A stretch of DNA of 64,000 nucleotides from Paraburkholderia tagetis (GTDB lineage Bacteria > Pseudomonadota > Gammaproteobacteria > Burkholderiales > Burkholderiaceae), in assembly GCF_022213065.1 (NCBI RefSeq), contig NZ_JAKLJA010000020.1, forward strand, positions 62,001 to 126,000, given 5' to 3'. The notes under the pieces are model-generated. The model saw only the letters and a program-made list of their open reading frames with translations, did no database searches and had not been told where the DNA came from. A program made the position numbers and the translations under genes. Positions 8,333 through 17,539 of this stretch are shown here, piece after piece; the stretch's first letter is position 1; every line of letters begins with the position of its first letter.

Positions 8333-8413
8333 ATAGCATGTGTTCAGCACGCCATGCCGACCGGTTTCGTAGGGTGCCCAAGCGCCCGGACGTCATCGAA
8401 AAGAGGAACACCG

Positions 8414-9097
8414 ATGAAGGTACTGATCGTTTTGACTTCGCACGAAGACCTCGGCAACACGGGCAAGAAGACCGGTTTCTGGCTGGAGGAATTCGCTGCG
8501 CCGTACTACGCGTTGCGCGACGCTGGTGCGCAAATCACGCTGGCTTCGCCCAAGGGCGGCCAGCCTCCGCTCGATCCGAAAAGCAGCGACCCCTCGGCCC
8601 AGACCGAGGCCACGCGCCGCTTCGATGCCGACGCCGCGGCGCGCGCCGAACTTTCCAATACGAAACGTCTCGCCGACGTCGACGCAAGTGCGTTCGACGC
8701 CGTGTTTTACCCCGGTGGCCACGGCCCGCTGTGGGATCTCGCGGAAGATCCGGTCTCGATCGCACTGATCGAGAAGACGATTGCGGCGGGCAAGCCGGTC
8801 GCGCTCGTGTGCCATGCGCCGGGCGTGCTGCGTCACGTGAAGGGCGCGGACGGTCGGCCGCTGGCAGCGGGCAAGGCGGTCACGGGTTTTTCGAATAGTG
8901 AAGAAGCCGCCGTGCAACTGACCGATGTGGTGCCGTTCCTCGTCGAGGACATGCTCAAGGAAAGCGGCGGCAAGTACACGAAAGCCGCCGACTGGGCGCC
9001 GCACGTTGAGATTGACGGGCTGCTCATCACAGGGCAGAACCCGGCTTCGTCGGAACCGGTAGCCCAAGCCCTGCTCGCGGCGCTGCGCAGCAAGTAA
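8414..9097 (+). CDS. DJ-1/PfpI-family protein (Hsp31/glyoxalase-III type)
   Basis: 227 residues of the class I glutamine-amidotransferase-like fold. The nucleophile elbow is LVCHAPGVL with Cys133; the conserved YPGGHGPLWDL precedes it at about 99-109 and an acidic residue is available near Glu25-Glu26 (GFWLEEFAAP). Members of this Hsp31-like branch degrade methylglyoxal or act as holdase chaperones. The NemR-type operator just upstream and the Old Yellow Enzyme downstream support a role in reactive-carbonyl defence, as gloA has in the E. coli nemRA operon. The start follows AAGAGGAA. Confidence 0.9.
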   Translation: MKVLIVLTSHEDLGNTGKKTGFWLEEFAAPYYALRDAGAQITLASPKGGQPPLDPKSSDPSAQTEATRRFDADAAARAELSNTKRLADVDASAFDAVFYPGGHGPLWDLAEDPVSIALIEKTIAAGKPVALVCHAPGVLRHVKGADGRPLAAGKAVTGFSNSEEAAVQLTDVVPFLVEDMLKESGGKYTKAADWAPHVEIDGLLITGQNPASSEPVAQALLAALRSK

Positions 9098-9540
9098 GCA
9101 TGGGCTGGCCGCCGTTTGCGATTCATTGCAGCAGGCGCGGCCAGTCGACCCTCGAGTTTCTTTACCGGATGCCTCGCACGCGAATCGCATCCGGTGGACG
9201 CGCCGGTTTGCCGCCAGTTTGCTGGTAGTGGGCCGGCGTTCAATGGATGAAGGCAGCGCGTTCATTGCTGCCGCCGTCCGCCCCTAATCTCCATTTCCTT
9301 TCGGCAACGCCAGACATTTTGTGTTTGGCCGCGGTCCGGCTGTGATTTTGCAGCGTATGGCCACTCGTTTGGCCAGCAGTTTGCTACCAGCCGTGCCGCC
9401 AGTTGCTGCCGACAGGAAATCCCGATTTTTCATCCCGGCGCAGGCGCTGCGTGTGTTGCGGCTCGCGTCAACCCGTCACCGTCACTAGACCGGAGTCGGC
9501 CACTGGAGTGGCAACTTCGATCGACACAGGAGAGCACTAG
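9098..9540. other. Intergenic region with degenerate repeats before the Old Yellow Enzyme gene
   Basis: About 440 bp without an ORF. It contains three related stretches built on CCAGTTTGCT or CAGTTTGCTACCAG (near 9208, 9372 and 9400), partly inverted, which may fold or be decayed repeats. A TAGAC half-site lies at 9486-9490. Presumably it includes the promoter of the gene at 9541. Confidence 0.5.
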
Positions 9541-10638
9541 ATGTCCGCATTGTTCGAACCGTTCAAGCTAAAGGGCGCAACCCTGCGCAACCGCATCGCC
9601 GTTCCGCCGATGTGCCAGTACATGGCCGTCGACGGCATGGTCAACGACTGGCATCACGCCCACTATGCGCAAATCGCGCGTGGCGGCGCAGGCCTCGTGA
9701 TCGTCGAGGCCACGGCGGTTTCGCCGGAAGGCCGTATCACGCCGGGCTGCACGGGCATATGGAACGACGAGCAGGCCAAGGCCTTTGCTCCGACGGTCGC
9801 GGCCATCAAGGCGGCCGGCGCGGTGCCGGGCATCCAGATCGCGCACGCGGGCCGCAAGGCGAGCGCGAACCGTCCGTGGGAAGGCGACGACCATATCGCC
9901 GAAGGCGATGCGCGCGGCTGGCAGACGATCGCGCCGTCCGCGATCGAGTTCGGCGCGCATCTGCCGAAAGTGCCGCGCGCGATGACGCTCGACGACATCG
10001 CACGCGTGCGCGAAGACTTCGTTGCGGCGGCCAGGCGTGCGCTCGACGCCGGGTTCGAATGGCTCGAACTGCACTTTGCGCATGGCTATCTCGGCCAGAG
10101 TTTCTTTTCGGAGCATTCGAACCAGCGCAATGACGCCTATGGCGGCAGCCTCGAAAACCGCAGCCGTTTCCTTCTGGAAACGCTGGCCGCGGTGCGCAAG
10201 GTCTGGCCGGAGCACCTGCCGCTGACCGCACGCTTCGGCGTAATCGAATACGATGGCCGCGACGAGCAGACGCTCGCCGAGTCGATCGAACTGGCCAAGG
10301 GCTTCAAGCGGGAAGGGCTCGACATGCTGAGCGTGAGCGTGGGTTTCTCCACGCCGGCTGCACGGGTTCCCTGGGCGCCGGCCTTTCTCGCGCCGATCGC
10401 GCAGAAGGTGCGCCGCGCGGCGGGTCTGCCGGTGTCGTCGGCATGGGGTATCGGCACGCCGGAACTGGCGGAACGTTGCGTTGCCTCGGAGCAACTGGAT
10501 CTGGTGATGGTCGGCCGCGCGCATCTCGCGAATCCGCACTGGCCGTACTTCGCCGCGCAAGAGTTGAAGGTCGAGCGCGCCGCATGGACGCTGCCCGCAC
10601 CTTACGCACATTGGCTCGAGCGCTACAAGGTTGCTTAA
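9541..10638 (+). CDS. Old Yellow Enzyme-family NADH:flavin oxidoreductase (YqjM/XenA type)
   Basis: 365 residues. FMN-dependent ene-reductase that reduces activated C=C bonds of enones, maleimides, quinones or nitro compounds. The YqjM/XenA class marker is Cys25 in VPPMCQYMA, which tunes the flavin; other family pieces are LHFAHGYLGQSFFS (active-site histidine region), SENRSRF-like NDAYGGSLENRSRF, and LVMVGRAHLANPHW for phosphate binding. Soluble, TIM-barrel. AGGAGAG precedes the ATG. Its place downstream of the NemR-type regulator parallels nemA, although this protein is of the YqjM/XenA subgroup, not the classical NemA subgroup. Confidence 0.93.
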   Translation: MSALFEPFKLKGATLRNRIAVPPMCQYMAVDGMVNDWHHAHYAQIARGGAGLVIVEATAVSPEGRITPGCTGIWNDEQAKAFAPTVAAIKAAGAVPGIQIAHAGRKASANRPWEGDDHIAEGDARGWQTIAPSAIEFGAHLPKVPRAMTLDDIARVREDFVAAARRALDAGFEWLELHFAHGYLGQSFFSEHSNQRNDAYGGSLENRSRFLLETLAAVRKVWPEHLPLTARFGVIEYDGRDEQTLAESIELAKGFKREGLDMLSVSVGFSTPAARVPWAPAFLAPIAQKVRRAAGLPVSSAWGIGTPELAERCVASEQLDLVMVGRAHLANPHWPYFAAQELKVERAAWTLPAPYAHWLERYKVA

Positions 10639-10695
10639 GCCGGGCGATGGGCAATATTGTCCATCGGAAATTTCGTTGACGATAAGGAAATATCG

Positions 10696-10995
10696 ATGAG
10701 CATTTATCTCTTTGCCAGCATCACGCCGAAGCCTGAGCACGTTGCCGATATCGAGGCGGAACTGCGTCACATGGTGGCGCAAACGCGCAAGGAAGCGGGC
10801 AACCGCCGTTACGACCTGCTGCGCCGTGCGGACGGCGCTGCGGGTTTCTACATCTACGAAACCTATGTGGACGAGGCAGCGGTGCAGGCACATCGCGAGA
10901 GCGCGCATTACGTGGCGTTTCGCGGCAAGATAGGCGACTGGCTGGCCGAGCCGGTCGACGTCAAGGTGCTGGTGGGCGTGGACATCGCGGCCTGA
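10696..10995 (+). CDS. ABM-family putative quinol monooxygenase
   Basis: 99 residues, a single ferredoxin-like alpha/beta domain of the antibiotic-biosynthesis-monooxygenase family (YgiN-like): MSIYLFASITPKPEHVADIE at the start and NRRYDLLRR, FYIYETYVDEAAVQAHRES in the core. YgiN-type proteins oxidise quinols or bind quinones without a cofactor. It starts 57 bp after the Old Yellow Enzyme and follows ATAAGGAAATATCG, so it is likely co-transcribed and part of the same quinone-stress set. Confidence 0.88.
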   Translation: MSIYLFASITPKPEHVADIEAELRHMVAQTRKEAGNRRYDLLRRADGAAGFYIYETYVDEAAVQAHRESAHYVAFRGKIGDWLAEPVDVKVLVGVDIAA

Positions 10996-11027
10996 GACCG
11001 CGCATGAAGCTGCGCGTTGCGCGGCGG

Positions 11028-11061
11028 TCAATTTCCGGGCTCGCCTGAGCCCGGAAATTGA
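11028..11061. terminator. Perfect 15-bp-stem hairpin between the stress genes and uvrA
   Basis: TCAATTTCCGGGCTC and its exact complement enclose a GCCT loop. Only a short T-rich tail (TTTGATAG) follows, so it may act as a terminator or as an insulating/RNA-stabilising element after the ABM gene. Confidence 0.6.
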
Positions 11062-11109
11062 TTTGATAGTCCTGTTTTCCCATCCGAACGGACTGGCCGT
11101 ATAGCCGAA

Positions 11110-11139
11110 TTGCGCCCGGCGTGCTGTATAAATATACAG
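11110..11139 (+). promoter_or_regulatory. LexA (SOS) box overlapping the uvrA-like promoter
   Basis: CTGTATAAATATACAG (11124-11139) is a perfect CTGT-N8-ACAG LexA site, close to the E. coli ideal. A promoter TTGCGC (11110-11115), 17-bp gap, TATACA (11133-11138) places the -10 element inside the box, so bound LexA would block RNA polymerase. The downstream coding start is at 11223. Confidence 0.85.
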
Positions 11140-11222
11140 TAGAATCTCAACCCAGACAGCCCGCACCGGGCTGCGAGCTGCCGGGCCGCGCCGCCCGGCC
11201 CCACGCGTTTCATCCAGCCGGA

Positions 11223-14200
11223 ATGCCAGCGCAAGTGAGCGATAACCGATCCATTCGTATCCGCGGTGCCCGCCAGCACAACCTCAAGAACCTCGACCTC
11301 GATCTGCACACCGGCCAAATGACGGTCGTGACCGGGCCGTCCGGCTCGGGCAAGTCCAGCCTCGTGTTCGACACCCTTTACGCGGAAGGGCAACGCCGTT
11401 ACGTCGAAACCTTCAGTGCCTATGCGCGTCAGTTTCTCGACCGCATGGACCGGCCGCAGGTCGATCGCGTCGACGGTGTGCCGCCCGCCATCGCCATCGA
11501 CCAGACCAATCCCGTGCGCAGCTCGCGCTCCACGGTCGGCACGATGACGGAACTGAACGACCATCTGAAGCTGCTCTACGCACGTGCCGCGAATCTCTTC
11601 GACCGCGTGACCGCGCAGCCAGTGCGCCACGACACGCCCGAGACGATCTACGCGGAGTTGCGCTCGCGCACGGCCGCGGACGATCCGCGTCTTGTCGTGA
11701 CGTTTCCGGTCGAACTGCCTGAGACGACTACCGAAGAGGAAGTCGCGCAATGGCTTTCCGCGAGCGGCTATACGCGCGTGCAGGCGCAGCGCGAAGTGAA
11801 AACCGCCGACGGCACGCGCAAGATGCTCGACGTGGTGGCCGATCGCTTCCGCTTGCAGAACGCCGAAAAGAGCCGCGTGATCGAGGCGATCGAGGCGTCG
11901 CTCAGGCGCGGCGCCGGACGCGTGAACATTTATGTCGTATCGGAAACTAACGCCGCCGCCGATGTTTCCGATGCGAAACCCGAGCCGCTGATCTGGCGTT
12001 TTTCCACCGGCCTCCATTGCCCTGACAGCGATCTGCGCTATGCGGACCCGCAGCCGGCACTGTTCTCGTTCAACTCGGCCTACGGGGCGTGCGAAGCGTG
12101 CCGTGGCTTCGGTCGCGTGATCGGCGTCGACTGGGGGCTTGTGATTCCCGACGCGCGCAAGACGCTGCGCGGCGGCGCGATCAAGCCGCTACAGACGCCC
12201 GCGTGGAAGGAGTGCCAGGACGACCTGATGCGCTACGCCGCAAAGGCCGGCATCCCGCGCGACACCGCATGGTCGGAACTGACGCAGGAGCAGCGCGACT
12301 GGGTGCTCAACGGCACCGCCGACTGGAAGGGCAGCTGGCAAACGCAGTGGTATGGCGTCAAGCGTTTCTTCCAGTATCTGGAGTCGAAGGCGTACAAGAT
12401 GCACATTCGCGTGCTGCTTTCGAAGTACCGCAGCTACACGCCGTGCGAAACGTGCGGCGGCGCGCGTCTGAAAACGGAGGCGCTGCAATGGCGTCTTGGC
12501 ACCGAGGAAAACGCCAGCGAAGTGCTCGCGCCCGAGGCGCGATTCATGCCGCAGGGCGTAGCGTGGTCGCGCGCGCAGCTCGAAGCGTTACCCGGTCTCA
12601 CGCTGCACGACGTCATGCTGCTGCCGATCGAGCGCATCCGCCGTTTCTTCGACAGTCTTTCGTTATCCTCTGCATTGCTCGACGATGCGCTCAAGCTGCT
12701 GCTCGCCGAAGTGCGCACGCGGTTGAAGTATCTGTGCGACGTCGGGCTCGGCTATCTCACGCTCGACCGCCAGAGCCGCACGCTTTCGGGCGGCGAGGTG
12801 CAGCGCATCAACCTGACCACGGCGCTGGGTACGTCGCTCACGAAGACGCTGTTCGTGCTCGACGAGCCGAGTATCGGCTTGCATCCGCGCGATCTGAACC
12901 GCATCGTCGAAGCGATGCAGCGCCTGCGCGACGCGGGCAACACGCTCGTGGTCGTCGAGCATGATCCTTCGGTGATGTTGGCCGCCGACCGTCTGATCGA
13001 CATGGGGCCCGGCCCCGGCGAGCGGGGCGGCACGATCGTCTACGACGGCACGCCGGACGATATCCGCGCGTCCGGCACCTTGACGGGCGAGTATCTGGGC
13101 GGCCACAAGGTCGTCGCCGACGCCTCGCACTGGGCGCGCCGTGCCGTCGATGCGAACACGTCGCGCCTCGTGCTCGAAGGCGCGAGCGAGCATAACCTGC
13201 GTGACGTGACGGTGGAGTTCCCGCTGCAGCGGCTCGTCTGCGTGACGGGTGTGTCGGGCTCCGGCAAATCGACGCTCGTACAGGACGTGCTGTATCCGGC
13301 GCTCGCGCGGCACCTCGGCAAGGCAACGGAAGCGCCGGGCGTCTATCGCAATCTGAACGGCGCGGAGCAGATCAGCGACGCCGTGTTCGTCGACCAGTCA
13401 CCCATTGGCAAGACCGCGCGGTCGAACCCGGCCAGCTATGTGGGCGCGTTCGACGAGATTCGCAGGCTGTTCGCCAAGGCGCCGCTTGCGAAGCAGCGCG
13501 CCTATACGGCGGGCATGTTCAGCTTCAACTCGGGCGAGGGGCGTTGCCCGACCTGCGGCGGCTCGGGCTTCGAGCACATCGAAATGCAGTTTCTGAGCGA
13601 CGTCTATCTGCGTTGCCCGGACTGCGACGGCAGCCGCTATCGCCCCGAAGTGCTCGAAGTGAAGATCGAGCGCGGCGGCCGCACGCTTTCGGTTGCCGAC
13701 GTGCTGGATCTCACCGTCAGCGAAGCAGTGCAGTGCTTCCATGAGGATGCCGAAGTATTGCGCGTAATTCAGCCGATCGTCGACGTGGGTCTCGAATACG
13801 TGAAGCTCGGGCAACCCGTGCCCACACTCTCGGGCGGCGAGGCGCAGCGTCTGAAGCTCGCGGGCTATCTCGCGGAAACGGCGCAGGCAAAAGGCAAAGA
13901 GAGCAAGGAGAAGGCGGTGGGCGGACGCCTCTTCATGTTCGACGAGCCCACCACAGGCTTGCATTTCGACGACATCGCCAAGCTGATGCGCGCGTTCGGC
14001 AAGCTGCTCGCGGGCGGCCACTCGCTGCTCGTGATCGAGCATAACCTTGACGTGATCCGCGCCGCGGACTGGCTGATCGACCTCGGCCCTGAAGGCGGCG
14101 ATGCGGGCGGCGAGGTGGTGTGCGTGGGCACGCCGGACGACGTGATCGCTTGCCCGCGCTCGCATACGGGCGCGGCGCTCGAACGTTATGAAGCTGCGCT

Positions 14201-17200
14201 CGGCAACGGCGTCGGGACGCTCGTCGCCGAGGAAGAGGGCATTGCGCTGCAGACGGCGTTGCGCGCGGCGCAGGCACGCCGTGAGATTCAGGGCGAGGAC
14301 GTGGTGCGTATCGTGAACGCACGCGAGCACAATCTCAAGGCGCTCGACGTCGACATTCCTCACGGCCGATTCAATGTCATTACCGGCGTCTCGGGCTCGG
14401 GCAAATCCACGCTCGCGTTCGACATTCTGTTCCATGAGGGCCAGCGCCGTTACCTCGAATCGTTGAATGCCTACGCGCGTTCCATCGTGCAGCCCGCAGG
14501 GCGGCCGGAGGTCGATGCGGTCTACGGTATTCCGCCCACGGTTGCCATCGAGCAGCGTCTCTCGCGTGGTGGCCGCAAGAGCACGGTGGCGACCACGTCC
14601 GAGGTGTGGCACTTCCTGCGGCTCCTGTATGTGAAGCTCGGCGTGCAGCATTGCGTGCACGACGGCACGCCCGTGACGTCGCAGAGCACCGATGCGATCG
14701 TGGCGCAACTGCTGCGCGAGCATCGCGGCCAGCACGTGGGGCTGCTCGCGCCGCTCGTCGTGAATCGCAAGGGCGTATATACGGATCTCGCGAAATGGGC
14801 GAAGGCGCGCGGCAATACGCATCTGCGCGTCGATGGCGAATTCGTGCCGGTCGCGCCGTGGCCGAAGCTCGACCGCTTCCGCGAGCACACGATTGAATTG
14901 CCGGTCGGCGATCTCGTGATCGAGCCGGAGAGCGAGGCGCAATTGCGTCAGTTGCTTGCCGCGACGCTCGAAGCGGGCAAGGGTGTCGTGCATCTGCTGG
15001 TGCCACTCGATGGGCTCGATCATGCGCTTGGCAACGGCAATTCGACTGCGAGCATCGGTGCGGTAAAGGTCCTGTCGACGCGGCGCGCTTGCCCTGTATG
15101 CGGCACGAGCTATCCCGAACTCGATCCGCGCATGTTCTCGTATAACAGCAAGCACGGCTGGTGCACGACCTGCGTGGGCACCGGTCTTGCGCTCACGCGC
15201 GAGCAGCGCGCGGCCTATGACGATACCGTTCTTGCCGCCGACGATCGTGGCCGTGAACAAACCTTGCCGTCCGAGGAGCAGGAGCCGGATGGCATGGTCG
15301 ACGAGCCGTGCCCGGATTGCCACGGCACGCGCCTGAATCCCGAGGCACGCGCGGTGACATTCGACGAGCATGCGATCGTCGATGTCGCGCAGTGGACCGT
15401 GGCCGAAACGCGTAGCTGGATCGAATCGCTCGAATTGAATGGGCGCGATGCGCAAATCGCGCGCGACGTGGTGAGCGAAATCCGCAGCCGCTTGCAGTTT
15501 CTCGAAGAAGTCGGGCTCGGCTATCTGAGCCTCGATCGCGCTGCGCCGAGTCTCTCGGGCGGCGAGGCGCAGCGTATCCGCCTCGCGGCGCAGCTCGGCA
15601 GCAATTTGCAGGGCGTTTGCTATGTGCTCGACGAACCGACCATCGGCCTGCATCCGCGCGACAACCAGATCCTGCTCGATGCGCTGCGCAGTCTCGGCGA
15701 GAAGGGCAATACGCTAGTCGTCGTCGAGCATGACGAAGACACGATCCGCCGCGCGGATCACATCATCGATATCGGGCCGAGCGCGGGCAAGCGCGGCGGA
15801 CGCGTGGTCGCGCAGGGCAACGTCGCCGATCTGGCTGCGCAGGCCGATTCCGTCACGGGCCGCTATCTCGCGCATCCGATCGTGCATCCGTTGCAGCCGC
15901 GCCGGGAAGTAAAGCCGGCGCGTGCGGGTCGCGAGTCCGTGCCCGAGCAGTGGCTCACGGTGCACGGCGGCAAGCTGCACAACCTGCGCAACGTGACGGC
16001 GAACATTCCGCTTGGCCGCCTCGTGGCGATCACGGGCGTGAGCGGCTCGGGCAAGTCGACGCTCGCGCGCGACGTGCTGCTCTCGAATCTGCTCGATGCG
16101 GTGGGGCGGTCGGTGCTGTCGTCGCCGGCGGTGCGTCGCGCGCGCAAGGCAGTGAAGGAAAGCGCACCGAGCGCACCGAGCGCGGCCGAGCGCCGCTCGA
16201 GCGTGCTGGCGCGCACGAGTGCCAAGCCGAAGCTCGAGGTTTCGCATACGTGGCAGGGCTGCGACTCGATTAGCGGATGGGAAACCATCGACCGCGTGCT
16301 CGAAGTCGACCAGACGCCGATCGGAAAAACGCCGCGCTCGTGTCCTGCGACCTACATTGGCGTGTGGGACGCGATTCGCCGTCTTTTTGCCGATACGCTC
16401 GAGGCGCGCGCGCGTGGTTATAGCGCGTCGCGTTTCTCGTTCAATACCGGCGATGGCCGCTGTCCCGCGTGCGAAGGCCAAGGCGTGCGCACGATCGGCA
16501 TGAGCTTCCTTCCCGATGTGAAAGTGCCGTGCGATGTCTGTCACGGCCAGCGTTTCAATCCGGAAACTTTGGCCGTGACGTGGCGCGGCCGGAACATCGG
16601 CGAAGTGCTGACGATGGAGATCGACGAGGCCGTGGAGTTCTTCGGCGCGATCACGAACATCGCGCATCCGTTGCAGCTCATGAAGGACGTCGGGCTCGGC
16701 TACCTCACGCTCGGCCAGCCGTCGCCGACGCTCTCGGGCGGCGAGGCGCAGCGCATCAAGCTCGTCACGGAGCTCTCCAAGGTGCGCGACGACGTCACGC
16801 GGCGCGGCCAGAAGGCGCCGCACACGCTCTACGTGCTCGACGAGCCCACCGTGGGCCTGCACATGGCGGACGTGGCGCGCCTCATTCGCGTGCTGCATCG
16901 TCTCGCCGACGCGGGGCATAGCGTGGTCGTGATCGAGCACGACCTCGACGTGATCGCGGAAGCCGACTGGATCATCGACCTCGGTCCCGAGGGCGGTGTG
17001 GGAGGCGGCACGATCGTCGGCGCGGCGAATCCGGAAGGGCTCGTGAAGGTGGCGGCGAGCCATACCGGTGTGGCGCTCGGGCCGGTACTCGCGCGCACGG
17101 CGAACAGCGTGCAACCGTTGCCGTCTTGCGCAGCGCGCGATGACGGCGCAGGCGAAGCCGCTGCGGACAGCACGCGTGCGGCGAATCGGCGAGCAGCAGC

Positions 17201-17207
17201 CTCATGA
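11223..17207 (+). CDS. Double-length UvrA-like excinuclease ATPase (fused tandem UvrA)
   Basis: 1,994 residues, about twice normal UvrA (about 940). Two complete UvrA units lie head to tail, joined near residue 1020. Four Walker A motifs are visible: GPSGSGKS at 38-45, then GVSGSGKST near 675, 1055 and 1605, with ABC signatures LSGGE and Walker B (VLDEPSIGLH, MFDEPTTGLH, VLDEPTIGLH, VLDEPTVGLH). Zinc-module cysteines appear in both halves (CEACRGFG/CETCGGARL/CPTCGGSGF; CPVCGTSY/CPDCHGTRL/CPACEGQG). UvrA dimers detect bulky DNA damage; the fusion would make a covalent dimer. A LexA box at 11124-11139 puts it under SOS control. The start is uncertain: 11223 lacks a good ribosome site, but the frame upstream overlaps the promoter. 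It is probably additional to a canonical uvrA elsewhere. Confidence 0.92.
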   Translation: MPAQVSDNRSIRIRGARQHNLKNLDLDLHTGQMTVVTGPSGSGKSSLVFDTLYAEGQRRYVETFSAYARQFLDRMDRPQVDRVDGVPPAIAIDQTNPVRSSRSTVGTMTELNDHLKLLYARAANLFDRVTAQPVRHDTPETIYAELRSRTAADDPRLVVTFPVELPETTTEEEVAQWLSASGYTRVQAQREVKTADGTRKMLDVVADRFRLQNAEKSRVIEAIEASLRRGAGRVNIYVVSETNAAADVSDAKPEPLIWRFSTGLHCPDSDLRYADPQPALFSFNSAYGACEACRGFGRVIGVDWGLVIPDARKTLRGGAIKPLQTPAWKECQDDLMRYAAKAGIPRDTAWSELTQEQRDWVLNGTADWKGSWQTQWYGVKRFFQYLESKAYKMHIRVLLSKYRSYTPCETCGGARLKTEALQWRLGTEENASEVLAPEARFMPQGVAWSRAQLEALPGLTLHDVMLLPIERIRRFFDSLSLSSALLDDALKLLLAEVRTRLKYLCDVGLGYLTLDRQSRTLSGGEVQRINLTTALGTSLTKTLFVLDEPSIGLHPRDLNRIVEAMQRLRDAGNTLVVVEHDPSVMLAADRLIDMGPGPGERGGTIVYDGTPDDIRASGTLTGEYLGGHKVVADASHWARRAVDANTSRLVLEGASEHNLRDVTVEFPLQRLVCVTGVSGSGKSTLVQDVLYPALARHLGKATEAPGVYRNLNGAEQISDAVFVDQSPIGKTARSNPASYVGAFDEIRRLFAKAPLAKQRAYTAGMFSFNSGEGRCPTCGGSGFEHIEMQFLSDVYLRCPDCDGSRYRPEVLEVKIERGGRTLSVADVLDLTVSEAVQCFHEDAEVLRVIQPIVDVGLEYVKLGQPVPTLSGGEAQRLKLAGYLAETAQAKGKESKEKAVGGRLFMFDEPTTGLHFDDIAKLMRAFGKLLAGGHSLLVIEHNLDVIRAADWLIDLGPEGGDAGGEVVCVGTPDDVIACPRSHTGAALERYEAALGNGVGTLVAEEEGIALQTALRAAQARREIQGEDVVRIVNAREHNLKALDVDIPHGRFNVITGVSGSGKSTLAFDILFHEGQRRYLESLNAYARSIVQPAGRPEVDAVYGIPPTVAIEQRLSRGGRKSTVATTSEVWHFLRLLYVKLGVQHCVHDGTPVTSQSTDAIVAQLLREHRGQHVGLLAPLVVNRKGVYTDLAKWAKARGNTHLRVDGEFVPVAPWPKLDRFREHTIELPVGDLVIEPESEAQLRQLLAATLEAGKGVVHLLVPLDGLDHALGNGNSTASIGAVKVLSTRRACPVCGTSYPELDPRMFSYNSKHGWCTTCVGTGLALTREQRAAYDDTVLAADDRGREQTLPSEEQEPDGMVDEPCPDCHGTRLNPEARAVTFDEHAIVDVAQWTVAETRSWIESLELNGRDAQIARDVVSEIRSRLQFLEEVGLGYLSLDRAAPSLSGGEAQRIRLAAQLGSNLQGVCYVLDEPTIGLHPRDNQILLDALRSLGEKGNTLVVVEHDEDTIRRADHIIDIGPSAGKRGGRVVAQGNVADLAAQADSVTGRYLAHPIVHPLQPRREVKPARAGRESVPEQWLTVHGGKLHNLRNVTANIPLGRLVAITGVSGSGKSTLARDVLLSNLLDAVGRSVLSSPAVRRARKAVKESAPSAPSAAERRSSVLARTSAKPKLEVSHTWQGCDSISGWETIDRVLEVDQTPIGKTPRSCPATYIGVWDAIRRLFADTLEARARGYSASRFSFNTGDGRCPACEGQGVRTIGMSFLPDVKVPCDVCHGQRFNPETLAVTWRGRNIGEVLTMEIDEAVEFFGAITNIAHPLQLMKDVGLGYLTLGQPSPTLSGGEAQRIKLVTELSKVRDDVTRRGQKAPHTLYVLDEPTVGLHMADVARLIRVLHRLADAGHSVVVIEHDLDVIAEADWIIDLGPEGGVGGGTIVGAANPEGLVKVAASHTGVALGPVLARTANSVQPLPSCAARDDGAGEAAADSTRAANRRAAAS

Positions 17208-17539
17208 GCGCCTCATAAGCGCCTATAGGTGCGATCGTGCCGGACGCCGGCGAGCGCCCCCGCGCGGGCCTCGCGGGCGTCAAACCGCTTGATCTGGGCG
17301 GCTCGCGCAAGGTATCATGGGTTCCGCTTGCAGCAAGTCGCCGTGCACCTTTGCGGCACATTCTGGCGAGTGGAGCAGCGGACCTCAGATCCCCTCCGAC
17401 CCGGTCGCGGGTTTTGTACCCAGACCACCTCATCAGTGCAGCAGGGCTTCGCGTCATCTGGCGAAGCCTTTGTCTTTTCAGGGCAGACGAATCGATATTG
17501 ATCGACGCCTCGTCCTTGCGATGCGAGAGGAATTATCCG
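17208..17539. other. Intergenic leader with attenuator-like hairpin
   Basis: About 330 bp upstream of the H-NS-like gene. At 17445-17468 GGCTTCGC and GCGAAGCC form an 8-bp stem with an 8-nt loop followed by TTTGTCTTTT, so it could be a terminator/attenuator in the leader. No credible ORF. Confidence 0.5.

Noticed and set aside
9486..9500. Third NemR operator before the Old Yellow Enzyme gene
   Set aside because: Only the TAGAC half is present; the other arm reads GTCGG and is shifted by one base.
9568..11166. 532-residue minus-strand ORF opposite the Old Yellow Enzyme
   Set aside because: Shadow ORF that also overlaps the ABM gene and the LexA box region.
13398..15653. 751-residue minus-strand ORF inside the uvrA-like gene
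   Set aside because: Antisense shadow; low-complexity Arg/Ala/His composition.
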